Of a stretch of 48,248 nucleotides of DNA, positions 26,035 through 36,919 are shown one piece after another. Position 1 is the first letter of the stretch. Every line of letters starts with the position of its first letter. This DNA is from Kribbella albertanoniae (GTDB lineage: Bacteria > Actinomycetota > Actinomycetes > Propionibacteriales > Kribbellaceae), in assembly GCF_004348455.1 (NCBI RefSeq), contig NZ_SMKA01000031.1:1-48248 (forward strand), given 5' to 3'. Made by a program: the position numbers and the translations under genes. The notes beneath the pieces are model-generated. The model saw only the letters and a list, made by a program, of their open reading frames with translations. It did no database searches and was not told where the DNA came from.

Positions 26035-26946
26035 ATGACAAGCGACGCCCCGATGCCGGACCCTGTGTTCGCACCGGAGATGCCACCGGACGACCGGGAC
26101 AAGCTGCTCAAGCACCCCGGCGCGATGGTGCTGGCGAGCCTGCCGACCCCCAAGCCACGGTCCGGCCTCAGGTCGGCGTCGAGGTCCAGCCTCGCTCTCC
26201 TCGCCGGGACCCTCGTGCTCGACATCGTCCTGACAATCGTCATCGGCGGCTACCTGTTCGAGGTCCTTCCGAAAGCACCGGCCGGCTGGGCAACAGCCGG
26301 GGTCGCCGCCATCGGGCTCGTGGCCTTCTGGTTCAACCTCCGCGACGCGAGCAAGAGTTCGCCGGAGAGTGAAGCCGCGATCAAGTACCACGGCAAGTAC
26401 CTGCAGGCTGCGGACTGGGATGCCGACGCACAGCAGCTGATGCTGCGCGCGCAGGCTGCTGTCCAAGCGGTCGGGTCGGCTGAGGTCACCCGACGCGGTC
26501 TGCTCGACGACATCCAGAACGACGTCGTACTGCCGGAACAGCTGTGGGACATCGGGCAGATCCTGCAGAAGCTGACCGTACTGCGATCCCGGCACCGGGA
26601 GATCGATGCGGCCGCAGCATCAGTGCTGAGCGAGACAGTCACTCGGCAGGCCGAGGCGCTGCGGCGGACCGAAGCGGCGATGGAGCGCAAGGTCGCGACC
26701 TTGGAGAAGTACGCCGACCAGGTGCGCTCGGCGGATGCGCTGCTGCGCGCCGAGCGCGCGGCGGAGCAGGTACGCAAGGACGACGACGCGTACGTCGAGC
26801 TGCTGGCGAGCGCGGAGCCGGCGGCCGGGACCGCGCTCATCCAGGACTTGAGTGAGGACGCCATCGACCTGCACCAGCAACTGGCACTGCGCCTGGCCGC
26901 TATTCGTGAGACCGGCCAGGCGCTCACGCCGTCACCAGAGGCTTGA
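26035..26946 (+). CDS. Two-helix membrane protein with coiled-coil tail
   Basis: A 303-residue protein of unknown function. A charged N-terminus (1-50) is followed by two membrane helices (about 52-74 and 84-102). A cytoplasmic region of some 200 residues comes next, largely helical, with a likely coiled coil (about 195-275: ETVTRQAEALRRTEAAMERK, then LRAERAAEQVRKDD). It starts at ATG, 14 bases after the flippase stop, so it is probably the last gene of that transcript. It converges on the permease gene and overlaps its end by 15 bases. A longer frame reading through the flippase gene in another phase is spurious. Confidence 0.78.
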   Translation: MTSDAPMPDPVFAPEMPPDDRDKLLKHPGAMVLASLPTPKPRSGLRSASRSSLALLAGTLVLDIVLTIVIGGYLFEVLPKAPAGWATAGVAAIGLVAFWFNLRDASKSSPESEAAIKYHGKYLQAADWDADAQQLMLRAQAAVQAVGSAEVTRRGLLDDIQNDVVLPEQLWDIGQILQKLTVLRSRHREIDAAAASVLSETVTRQAEALRRTEAAMERKVATLEKYADQVRSADALLRAERAAEQVRKDDDAYVELLASAEPAAGTALIQDLSEDAIDLHQQLALRLAAIRETGQALTPSPEA

Positions 26947-27906
26947 TTTCGCGAACTTGCGGGCCAGGGTGTTGGCGATGACCAGCAGCACCAGGCCGAT
27001 GACCGAGCGGAAGAGGCCGATCGCGGCGGCGTAGCTGAACTGCGGGACCTCGGAGGCGAAGCCGAGTTTGTAGACGTAGGTGTCGAGTACTTCCGACGTC
27101 TGCAGGTTCAGGGTGTTCTGCAGCAGCAGGACCTTCTCGAAGCCGGCGGTCATGATCGTGCCGATGTTGAGGATCAGCAGGATCACGGCGACCGGGCGGA
27201 TCGCCGGGAGGTCGATGTGCCAGACGCGGCGGAGCCGGGACGCACCGTCGACGATCGCGGCCTCGTGCAGTTCCGGGGAGACGCTGGTCAGCGCGGCCAG
27301 GTAGATGATCGCCGAGAAGCCCATCGTCTGCCAGGAGCTGGACCAGACGTAGAGGTGCCGGAAGTAGTCCGGGTTGTTCAGTACGTCGATCGGCCCGACT
27401 CCGAAGATCCCGAGGAACTGGTTCAGGACGCCGGTGTTCGGGTCGACCAGGACCACGATGATGCCGACCACGACCACGGTGGAGATGAAGTGCGGTGCGT
27501 AGGTGATCAGCTGCACCGACCGGCGGTACCACTTGCGGCGGGCCATGTTCAGGCCGAGGGCCAGCAGGATCGGCGGCCAGAAGGTGGCGAACAGTTCGTA
27601 GACCTGCAGCACCAGCGTGTTCTTGATCAGCCGCCCGAACTGGTACGACTCGACGAACCGCTCGAAGTGCTTGAACCCGACCCACCGGCTGCCCAGGATC
27701 CCGTCGATCACGTTGTAGTCCTTGAACGCGATGATCGCGCCGTACATCGGCCAGTAGGCGAAGATCGCCAGCCAGACCAGCGGGATCGCCAGCATCGCGT
27801 ACAGCTGCCAGTTCCGCCGCATCCGCGTCCCCAGCCCGACCTTGTTCCGGGCCGGGCGAGCCCCGCTGCGCACGGGCGTACGTCGTACCAGAGTTTCGGT
27901 AGCCAT
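26932..27906 (-). CDS. Sugar ABC transporter permease, LplB type
   Basis: A 324-residue inner-membrane permease with six helices after a basic N-terminus. The EAA loop that contacts the ATPase is clear (EAAIVDGASRLRRVWHIDLP). IPLVWLAIFAYWPMYGAIIAF and GFEKVLLLQNTLNLQTSEV are characteristic of the LplB group, which imports oligosaccharides such as pectin or yeast-cell-wall fragments in other bacteria. It is the last gene of the operon, starting 6 bases after the second permease. No ATPase gene follows. Confidence 0.92.
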   Translation of the reverse strand: MATETLVRRTPVRSGARPARNKVGLGTRMRRNWQLYAMLAIPLVWLAIFAYWPMYGAIIAFKDYNVIDGILGSRWVGFKHFERFVESYQFGRLIKNTLVLQVYELFATFWPPILLALGLNMARRKWYRRSVQLITYAPHFISTVVVVGIIVVLVDPNTGVLNQFLGIFGVGPIDVLNNPDYFRHLYVWSSSWQTMGFSAIIYLAALTSVSPELHEAAIVDGASRLRRVWHIDLPAIRPVAVILLILNIGTIMTAGFEKVLLLQNTLNLQTSEVLDTYVYKLGFASEVPQFSYAAAIGLFRSVIGLVLLVIANTLARKFAKSSLW

Positions 27907-27912
27907 GGCGCA

Positions 27913-28824
27913 TCAACCCTTCAGGGAGCCGACCATGGCTCCCTTGACGAAGTGCTTCTGGACAAAGGGGTAGACCAGCAGGGGTGGAATGGTGGCGATC
28001 ACGATCAGCGAGTACTTGAGCTGCTCCTGGAGTTCCTTCATCCGGATCAGCTCGGCGGTGTCGCGGACCTGGGACGGGTCGAACTGGTTCTGCAGCAGGA
28101 TCTGGCGCAGCACCAACTGCAACGGGAACAGGTGCTCGTTGGTCAGGTAGATCAGCGCGCTGAACCACGAGTTCCACTGGGCGACCGCGTAGAAGAGCAG
28201 GTTGACCGCGATGATCGGTTTGCTCAGCGGCAGCACGATCCGCCAGAAGAAGCCGAAGTCCGTACAGCCGTCGACCTTCGCGGCCTCCACCAGCTCCTCG
28301 GGGATCGTGGACTGGAAGAAGGTCCGGGTGATGATCATGTTCCAGACCGCGAGCGCGGCCGGCAGGATGATCGCCCAGCGGGTGTTCAGGATGCCGAGCT
28401 GGTCGGCCACCAGGTACGACGGGATCAGGCCGCCGGAGAACATCATCGTGAACACGAACAGCGCCATGATCAGGCCCTTGCCCGGCAGCCCCTTCCGGGA
28501 CAGCGGGTACGCCGCGAACAGGGTCAGGACCGTCGCGAGCACCGACCCGCCGACGGCGTACAGGACGGAGTTCGAGAAGCCGCTGACGATCGAGTCGTAG
28601 TCGAAGACCGCCTTGAACGACTCGATGCTCCAGCCCACCGGCCAGAGCCAGACCTTGCCGGAGACAACGTTCTTCGGATCGCTCAGCGAGGCGCTCAGCA
28701 CATAGATGAGCGGGTAGAGAACGGCCAGCGTGAACAGGCCGAGCGCGGTGTAGTTGCAGATCATCACGATCCGGTCGGAGCGCGTCTCCTGCACCGGAGC
28801 GGGTGTCGCGGTGGCCATCGCCAT
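27913..28824 (-). CDS. Sugar ABC transporter permease, YtcP/AraQ type
   Basis: A 303-residue permease with six membrane helices. AVLYPLIYVLSASLSDP at the N-terminus, the EAA loop (LVEAAKVDGCTDFGFFWRIV) and the C-terminal PFVQKHFVKGAMVGSLKG are typical of CUT1-type MalG/YtcP permeases that pair with LplB. ATG 28824 shares one base with the stop of the lipoprotein gene (TGATG). It lies 6 bases before the LplB-type gene, so the three genes are tightly coupled. Confidence 0.92.
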   Translation of the reverse strand: MAMATATPAPVQETRSDRIVMICNYTALGLFTLAVLYPLIYVLSASLSDPKNVVSGKVWLWPVGWSIESFKAVFDYDSIVSGFSNSVLYAVGGSVLATVLTLFAAYPLSRKGLPGKGLIMALFVFTMMFSGGLIPSYLVADQLGILNTRWAIILPAALAVWNMIITRTFFQSTIPEELVEAAKVDGCTDFGFFWRIVLPLSKPIIAVNLLFYAVAQWNSWFSALIYLTNEHLFPLQLVLRQILLQNQFDPSQVRDTAELIRMKELQEQLKYSLIVIATIPPLLVYPFVQKHFVKGAMVGSLKG

Positions 28825-30581
28825 CACCCCTGGTAGGTCTCGTAGGCGGCCTGCTGGATCTCCAGGTACGGCGTCAGCCCGATCGACTGCACGCGGTCGG
28901 TGAAGTCGTTCCACTGCGCGTCGTCGTTCGGATCGAGCCGGCCGGTGACGAACCTGGCCATCGAGGTGGTCACCTCGCTCTTCAGGTTGAGACCGATCTC
29001 GGCGTCGAGCGCAGCCTGGTCGGCCTCGAGGGTGACCGGCGGGAACTGCCGTTCCATCGGCTGCTTGTACGGGAACAGGTGGTCCCGGGTCTCCTCGTAC
29101 AGCGGCGATTCGAAGGTCGGCTTCTTCGGGTTCACCCGCTCGGCCAGCCGGAAATCACCGGACCGGTACATCACGGCGTACTGGTCCCAGGTCTTGCCCT
29201 TGGTCTCGTCGGTGTTCCAGGACTCCATACCGAAGACGGACTGCTTGCCGTTGATCCCCTTGTCACCCTTGGCCGACCAGCGGAAGTCGGGCCCGGCGTA
29301 CGAGCGCAGGATCGCCTCGAGATCCATCTGGAAGTCGGCCCATCGCACCAGCAGGTCAGGACGCTTGCACTTGCGCGTGACCACGAGCGTCGAGACCTCG
29401 ACACCGACGCTGAGGTAGTTCCAGGGCGCGATCTGTACGCCGTTCGGTCCTTTCAGCGGCGTCATCGTCTCGTACTGGCGCCACCGGGCCTTCGGGTCGT
29501 CCAGGTCCAGCGTCATGAACGTGCCCCAGTAGTAGACCCGGGCACCGCCCATGACCGGCCCGTCCGGGTTGTCGCCGTACCGCTTGATCTGGTCCTCGGT
29601 CGCGGTGAAGATGTCCTTCGCCAGCAGCCCGTCGGCGTACAGGCCGTGCAGGTACTTGAGGCCTTCGCGCCACTCGTCCTTCACGAAGTTCGCCTCGACC
29701 TTGCCGTCGGTGACGACCAGCCAGGGCCGGTCACCGCCGTTGAGGCTGTAGCTCGGGTTGTAGAGGAAGGAGTTCATGAAGAAGGTGTCCAGCGGCGCGT
29801 CCTTGTAGCCGCCGAACGGGATCGTCCGGCCCCGGCCACCGAGATCCGCCTTCTTGAACGCGGTCAGCACCTCACGGAACTCTTCGGTCGTCGTCGGCAC
29901 CGCCAGACCGACCTTGCGGACCCAGTCGGTGTTGATCAGGGCGCGGCCGCCCGAGGCGCGACAGTGATAGCAGTCGTTGAAATCAGGGAAGCTGTAAACG
30001 CCGTCGTCCGGCGACTTGATCAGCTTCGGCGCCTCCGGGTAGTCCTTCATCGCCTCCTGCAGGTTGGGCGCGTAGCGCTCGAGGTACGGGTTCAGGTCGA
30101 CGAAGAGGTTCTGCGCGCCGTACAGGTAGAGCTGCGAGCGGGTGAAGGTGATGCCGAGGAACGCGTCCGGGATGTCACCGGCCGCCATCATCGCGTTGAC
30201 CTTCGTCATCGTCTCCGGGTCGTTGCCCTTGCCGGCCACCTGCCGCCACTGGATCCGGATCCCGGTCTGCTGCTCCATCCAGCGGGTGAACTCGTTCGTC
30301 GCCCAGTCACCGACCGTCAGGCTCTGCGGAACCACGACCGTGAACGTCACCGGTTCGGTCACGATCGTCTGCTGCCGCCGGGCTTTCGGCCCGATGTAGC
30401 CCGGCGGGTAGTTGACCCCGGACTTCAACGGCCCGAGCTCCGCGGGCGGCTGGGTCAGACTCTCCGGCGCGGCACCCGCTTCCGCCGTACCGGGACCACA
30501 CCCGCTCAGTACGCCACTGCCACCGGCCGCGGCCACCCCGACGGCCCCGGCGACGAACGTCCTTCGCTTCACTTTGCGCAT
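28824..30581 (-). CDS. Sugar ABC transporter substrate-binding lipoprotein
   Basis: A 585-residue lipoprotein. The leader has a twin-arginine-like start (VKRRTFVAGA) and a lipobox LSGC with the lipidated cysteine at residue 28. The mature part is a large cluster-B type binding protein (FTVVVPQSLTVGDWATNEF, GIRIQWRQV, AMMAAGDIPDAFL), of the LplA size class that binds oligosaccharides. It heads the three-gene importer operon. The region 30582-30740 upstream contains three palindromes that may bind its regulator. The sugar cannot be named from sequence. Confidence 0.92.
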   Translation of the reverse strand: MRKVKRRTFVAGAVGVAAAGGSGVLSGCGPGTAEAGAAPESLTQPPAELGPLKSGVNYPPGYIGPKARRQQTIVTEPVTFTVVVPQSLTVGDWATNEFTRWMEQQTGIRIQWRQVAGKGNDPETMTKVNAMMAAGDIPDAFLGITFTRSQLYLYGAQNLFVDLNPYLERYAPNLQEAMKDYPEAPKLIKSPDDGVYSFPDFNDCYHCRASGGRALINTDWVRKVGLAVPTTTEEFREVLTAFKKADLGGRGRTIPFGGYKDAPLDTFFMNSFLYNPSYSLNGGDRPWLVVTDGKVEANFVKDEWREGLKYLHGLYADGLLAKDIFTATEDQIKRYGDNPDGPVMGGARVYYWGTFMTLDLDDPKARWRQYETMTPLKGPNGVQIAPWNYLSVGVEVSTLVVTRKCKRPDLLVRWADFQMDLEAILRSYAGPDFRWSAKGDKGINGKQSVFGMESWNTDETKGKTWDQYAVMYRSGDFRLAERVNPKKPTFESPLYEETRDHLFPYKQPMERQFPPVTLEADQAALDAEIGLNLKSEVTTSMARFVTGRLDPNDDAQWNDFTDRVQSIGLTPYLEIQQAAYETYQG

Positions 30582-30608
30582 CCCGCCTCCAGCTACGGAT
30601 TGTGAGAT

Positions 30609-30620
30609 ATCCGATAGGAT
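30609..30620. promoter_or_regulatory. Palindromic operator candidate upstream of importer
   Basis: ATCC, four bases (GATA), then GGAT lies 27 bases upstream of the lipoprotein start. It contains the motif ATCCGAT, which recurs on the opposite strand in the 30648-30662 palindrome. A repeated motif in a divergent intergenic region suggests a regulator binding two sites. Confidence 0.4.
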
Positions 30621-30647
30621 CTACGATCGACTGACCGGCAGAATGGC

Positions 30648-30662
30648 AGAGATCGGATCTCT
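30648..30662. promoter_or_regulatory. 15-bp palindrome AGAGATC-G-GATCTCT
   Basis: Perfect 7-bp arms around one central base in the divergent region between the sugar importer operon (start 30581) and the NUDIX gene (start 30741). Read on the minus strand it contains ATCCGAT, as does the site at 30609-30620. A GntR- or LacI-family operator is plausible; no regulator gene is adjacent. Confidence 0.48.
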
Positions 30663-30692
30663 TCGAAAGAGGTCAGCCAGCGCCCACTGCAA

Positions 30693-30707
30693 CTTTCCTG
30701 CGGAAAG
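30693..30707. promoter_or_regulatory. 15-bp palindrome CTTTCC-TGC-GGAAAG
   Basis: Perfect 6-bp arms with a three-base centre, flanked by further partial symmetry (AACTTT and AAAGTT). It lies 34 bases before the NUDIX start and is unlike the other two palindromes in this intergenic region, so it may be a separate operator or a small hairpin. Confidence 0.42.
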
Positions 30708-30740
30708 AAAGTTGCCCCGCCTGTCGTTTAGGGTCTGGGT

Positions 30741-31211
30741 ATGCCGACCCCGAAGTTCATCCTCGAACTGCGCGAGAAGGTCGGCCACGACCTCCTCTGG
30801 ATCCCCGGCGTGAGCGCCGTCGTCCTCGACGACCACGACCAGGTGCTGCTCGTCAAGCGCGCCGACAACGGCCGCTGGACCCTGGTCGCCGGCATCCTCG
30901 AGCCCGGCGAACAACCCGCCGTCGCGATCGTCCGGGAGATCCACGAAGAGACCGCCGTCGAGGCCGAGGTCGAACGCCTCCTCTGCGTCCAGTCCTTCCC
31001 ACCCCACACCTACCCCAACGGCGACGAGATCCAGGTCATCGACATCGCCTTCCGCTGCCGCCCTCTGCGCGGCGAGGCGCGCGCCAACGACGACGAGTCC
31101 ACCGACGCCCGCTGGTGGCCCCTCGACAACCTCCCACCCCTGCGCGACGAGGAACTCCGCTTCATCAAGCGAGCCCTCTCCCCCGACGAAACGCCGTACT
31201 ACGTCACCTGA
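30741..31211 (+). CDS. NUDIX hydrolase
   Basis: A 156-residue NUDIX protein. PGVSAVVLDDHDQVLLVKRAD opens the fold and the NUDIX box runs from GILEPGEQ to REIHEETAV, with the catalytic RE and EE residues. Alanine replaces the box glycine after EE. The N-terminal extension (FILELREKVGHDLLWIPG) and the C-terminal ARWWPLDNLP are usual for actinobacterial ADP-ribose/NADH-pyrophosphatase-like members, but the substrate is not determinable. It is divergent from the sugar importer operon. The end faces the gene at 31376 across a long inverted repeat. Confidence 0.9.
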   Translation: MPTPKFILELREKVGHDLLWIPGVSAVVLDDHDQVLLVKRADNGRWTLVAGILEPGEQPAVAIVREIHEETAVEAEVERLLCVQSFPPHTYPNGDEIQVIDIAFRCRPLRGEARANDDESTDARWWPLDNLPPLRDEELRFIKRALSPDETPYYVT

Positions 31212-31233
31212 GTTCGGGCACCCACGGCATCCT

Positions 31234-31333
31234 GTACCGAAGGACGGGTAGTAGTCGCGCCCGCGCAGCACTGGCCCGCCTGAGCCGTACCTGCCGAGCC
31301 GCTTCAGCCGGACCTCTACCCGTTCTTCGGTAC
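31234..31333. repeat. Long inverted repeat, 18-bp arms, 64-base spacer
   Basis: Arms 31234-31251 and 31316-31333 (GTACCGAAGGACGGGTAG against CTACCCGTTCTTCGGTAC) match at 17 of 18 positions, the remaining one being able to form a G-U pair in RNA. It lies between the convergent NUDIX gene (stop 31211) and the gene at 31376. It may be an extended terminator hairpin or the ends of a small degenerate mobile element. Confidence 0.6.
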
Positions 31334-31375
31334 GCCTTCAGCCACGCGCGGATCGGCGAACACCGTTCTGAGACG

Positions 31376-32227
31376 TCACTTCCGCAGGCTGACCTGCAGG
31401 TCCCGCAGCCAGCGTTCCTTGATCGCCGGCTCGTGGGTCAGCAGCTCGGCCAGCTTTCGCCGAACCTCCGGCGTCCGCCCCGCCGCAACCACCTGCACAG
31501 CCTCGGCCAGAGCCATCCGGCTCCGCTCGTCTCGCCGAGGCTCGTTCGCTGCCGGATCTGCCCAGGCCGTGCGGCGGAACGACGCCGCGGTCTTGTGCTG
31601 GTGGTTGCCGAAGTACGACCAGATCTGGCCGTCCAAGGAGACATTGCGAATTGCGGCAGCCGGCAGCTCCGCTGTGAAGTCCGCGTGCTGCTGCCAGCGG
31701 AATGCGTTGGGACTGGTCTGCCGCCGCCCGGTGATCCCGACGAATCTGAGCTGCCGCCTGATGACATCCCACTGCGCATGCTCGTCGTCGATCCACTGCC
31801 GCAGGACGGCGAACAGCCGCTCGAAGGTACCGCCCTCGCTGACGAGGTCCACGAAGACCGTCGGCTTACCGCGCATCAGATCTGCGGGTGCGAGCCCGTT
31901 CGCCGCCAGGTTGATCCGCAGTTGCCGAATCTCGGCTGCCGTGAACTCGCCTTGGTACTGCCAGCTCTGAGCCATCGATAGCGGCAGCGGATGAAGCCGC
32001 GCACCCCACTCGGTTCCGTCGAGCACGCCGCTCAACAGATCGAACAAGCTGTCCACCGAACGGCCGACGAAGTGCAACTCACCGTTCCCGCACTGCCCCA
32101 GCACGCGGGCGGCGCATCGGATGAGCTCGTCCAGGAAGAACAGTTCGCCAACCTCGACACCGTCAAGGAGAGAGCCGAGTTGATCCGGCCGGATCAGGTC
32201 CCAGCGAAACGGCCGGATCGGCTCCAC
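31376..32227 (-). CDS. Conserved protein of unknown function, coupled to polA
   Basis: A 283-residue soluble protein. HFVGRSVDSLFDLLSG near residue 50 and VFVDLVSEGGTFERLF near residue 125 are the most distinctive segments. The latter has some resemblance to the acidic-then-glycine PRPP loop of phosphoribosyltransferases, and the former to their first strand, but the match is weak and I assign no function. NVSLDGQIWSYFGNHQHKT is another conserved-looking block. It starts at GTG 2 bases after the polA stop, so it is almost certainly cotranscribed and translationally coupled with polA. Confidence 0.75.
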   Translation of the reverse strand: MEPIRPFRWDLIRPDQLGSLLDGVEVGELFFLDELIRCAARVLGQCGNGELHFVGRSVDSLFDLLSGVLDGTEWGARLHPLPLSMAQSWQYQGEFTAAEIRQLRINLAANGLAPADLMRGKPTVFVDLVSEGGTFERLFAVLRQWIDDEHAQWDVIRRQLRFVGITGRRQTSPNAFRWQQHADFTAELPAAAIRNVSLDGQIWSYFGNHQHKTAASFRRTAWADPAANEPRRDERSRMALAEAVQVVAAGRTPEVRRKLAELLTHEPAIKERWLRDLQVSLRK

Positions 32228-32229
32228 AA

Positions 32230-34974
<2,745 letters not shown>

Positions 34975-35032
34975 ATGCCGACTCTAGTGCTTCCCTGGGA
35001 CAGTTTCCGAACACGGCGGTTAGGCTGCTGCG

Positions 35033-35452
35033 GTGACAGATATCAGCGCCCTCCCGCCAGGCATGGACATCGAGGGCAGCCTGCTGCAACTCATGGGCAT
35101 CGTGATCAGTGAAGCCGCACCGGACCGGGTCGTCGCGACCATGCCGGTCAAGGGCAACACCCAGCCGTACGGGTTGCTGCACGGCGGCGCGTCCTGCGTG
35201 CTCGCCGAGAGCCTCGGATCGATCGGTTCCGCGCTGCACGCCGCGGCGTACGGGAAGGTCGCGGTCGGGGTCGACATCAACGCGACCCACCACCGGGCCG
35301 TTCGCGAAGGCCTGGTCACCGGGGTCGCCACCCCGATCTACCTCGGCCGGACCACCACGTCGTACGAGGTCGTCATCACCGACGACCGCGACAAGCGGGT
35401 CTGTACGGCGCGGATCACCTGCCAGCTGATTCAGGCTCCGGCGGGTAGCTGA
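35033..35452 (+). CDS. Hotdog-fold acyl-CoA thioesterase (PaaI/MenI-like)
   Basis: A 139-residue hotdog protein. The conserved QPYGLLHGGASCVLAESLGS contains the helix and the catalytic glutamate of the PaaI/YdiI group, and GVDINATHHRAVREG is the second signature. In this group 1,4-dihydroxy-2-naphthoyl-CoA or phenylacetyl-CoA are usual substrates; a role in menaquinone synthesis is possible but not indicated by neighbours. It starts at GTG, is divergent from polA, and converges on the GNAT gene with a 38-base overlap. Confidence 0.88.
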   Translation: MTDISALPPGMDIEGSLLQLMGIVISEAAPDRVVATMPVKGNTQPYGLLHGGASCVLAESLGSIGSALHAAAYGKVAVGVDINATHHRAVREGLVTGVATPIYLGRTTTSYEVVITDDRDKRVCTARITCQLIQAPAGS

Positions 35453-36032
35453 GCGGTTCGGTCGGCAGCGGCCGGGCCAACTGGGCCCGGCGCGCGATCA
35501 CCGAGCGTCGCGAGGAGAGCAGTGCCAGCAGATTCGGCGCGTGCTCGGCGGCGAGCCGACGGGCCACCGTGTGCGTGTTCGCGAAGCGCAGTACGCCGGC
35601 TTGTCCGAGCCCGAGCCTGGCGAGGAACCGATTCGCCTCGCGGGCGATCGCCGGCGCGACCACGGCCAGGTGTGGGCAGCTCTCGTGCTCGGCCCACGCG
35701 ACAGCCTCGGCGATCATCGCCTTGCCGACACCGTGCCGGCGGGCGGCGTCACTGACGTGCAGATACTCCACCGTGAGCGTGGTGTCGTCGTGCAGCGGAC
35801 TGACCGCAGCCCGGCGCAGGTAGGCCATCGCGTGCACCTGCCCGTCCAGCTCGCCGACGATCAGGCGGCCCCACGGGTCGGCCAGATGCTTGCTGACGGC
35901 AACTTCTACGGCAGGGACCGTGGGCACGCCCGGAAGGCGGCCGGCACCGGTCGTGGTCAGCTCGCGCCAGAGCGCGACCAGAGCGGCTGCATCCCCCGCC
36001 TGGGCGTCCCGCACCGCAATGGCAGCTGCCAC
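35415..36032 (-). CDS. GNAT-family N-acetyltransferase
   Basis: A 205-residue protein of the GNAT fold. The acetyl-CoA binding motif A is visible as EYLHVSDAARRHGVGKAMIA (RRHGVG being the pyrophosphate loop). The start is a GTG preceded by AGGAGG at ideal spacing, followed by VRDAQAGDAAALVALWREL, the first helix. The C-terminal 40 residues are basic and lie outside the fold. The acceptor substrate is unknown. It overlaps the 3' end of the convergent thioesterase gene. Confidence 0.87.
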   Translation of the reverse strand: MAAAIAVRDAQAGDAAALVALWRELTTTGAGRLPGVPTVPAVEVAVSKHLADPWGRLIVGELDGQVHAMAYLRRAAVSPLHDDTTLTVEYLHVSDAARRHGVGKAMIAEAVAWAEHESCPHLAVVAPAIAREANRFLARLGLGQAGVLRFANTHTVARRLAAEHAPNLLALLSSRRSVIARRAQLARPLPTEPLSYPPEPESAGR

Positions 36033-36160
36033 AGCGACCTCCTGGTCTGGTCCACCCCCGAGGTGAACGGGACGGGCCCGATACGCTCGTCCTCGCGCAA
36101 CAGTAGGCCCTCCAGGGTCACTTGCAAAGCTGCGCCCAGGTCATTGAGCGGAGAGCTGCT

Positions 36161-36901
36161 TTGTTCGTCGGAATCGGCACAGTTGTCAACGTTGCAACGG
36201 TTCTGATCGGGTCGACACTCGGCGTGCTCGTCGGGCATCGGCTCAGTCACCGGACCCGCGATCTGGTCACCGACGCGCTCGGTCTGGTCACACTGCTGAT
36301 CGCGATCACCTCGGCACTCACTGTGGGCGCCAAGGCGCTCAGCGACGCGGTGGGGACCAGTGCACCGGTGCTGATCGTGCTCGGCGCGATGCTGATCGGC
36401 GGAATCGCGGGATCGCTGCTCCGGATCGAGCAGCGGCTGGAGGGCTTCGGCGCCTGGCTGCAGCACCGGTTCCGCCGCAGCGACGGGGAGAGCACCTTCG
36501 TGGAAGGTTTTGTTACCGCGTCAATGGTCTTCTGCGTCGGGCCGCTGACCTTCCTCGGCGCGTTGTCCGACGGGCTCGGGCGTGGCGCGGACCAGCTGTT
36601 CCTCAAGGCCGTGCTGGACGGGTTCGCCTCGATCGCCTTCGCCGCGTCACTCGGCTGGGGCGTGATGGCGTCGGCCCTCGTCGTACTGGTGACTCAGGGC
36701 CTGATGACCGCGGTCGGCGCCGTACTGGGCGACGTACTGCCCGAGGCCCACGTGACCGCCCTCGGCGCCACCGGCGGCGTGATGCTGATCGGCGTCGCCC
36801 TGCGCCTGCTCAAGATCAAGCAGATCGCCGTCGCCGACATGCTGCCGGCGTTGATCGTCGCGCCCCTCCTCGTTCAACTGCTGGTAGTAATCCGCAGCTG
36901 A
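36161..36901 (+). CDS. DUF554-family membrane protein
   Basis: A 246-residue polytopic protein with about seven membrane helices. It opens FVGIGTVVNVATVLIGSTLG and contains FVEGFVTASMVFCVGPLTFL and a LGWGVMASAL segment, the marks of the DUF554 (YdfK/YqgA) family, whose function is not established. TTG 36161 is chosen because GGAGAG lies five bases upstream and family members start at this block; the longer ATG frame begins at 36122 without a good ribosome-binding site. The last codons form one arm of a terminator hairpin shared with livF. Confidence 0.85.
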   Translation: MFVGIGTVVNVATVLIGSTLGVLVGHRLSHRTRDLVTDALGLVTLLIAITSALTVGAKALSDAVGTSAPVLIVLGAMLIGGIAGSLLRIEQRLEGFGAWLQHRFRRSDGESTFVEGFVTASMVFCVGPLTFLGALSDGLGRGADQLFLKAVLDGFASIAFAASLGWGVMASALVVLVTQGLMTAVGAVLGDVLPEAHVTALGATGGVMLIGVALRLLKIKQIAVADMLPALIVAPLLVQLLVVIRS

Positions 36902-36910
36902 ACGAGGAGG
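36865..36910. terminator. 17-bp bidirectional terminator hairpin overlapping a stop codon
   Basis: Arms 36865-36881 and 36894-36910 pair over 17 positions with one G-U, around a 12-base loop. The hairpin covers the last 12 codons of the DUF554 gene and ends 9 bases before the livF stop, between two convergent genes, so it can act from either side. Confidence 0.85.
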
Positions 36911-36919
36911 TTCAAGCGA

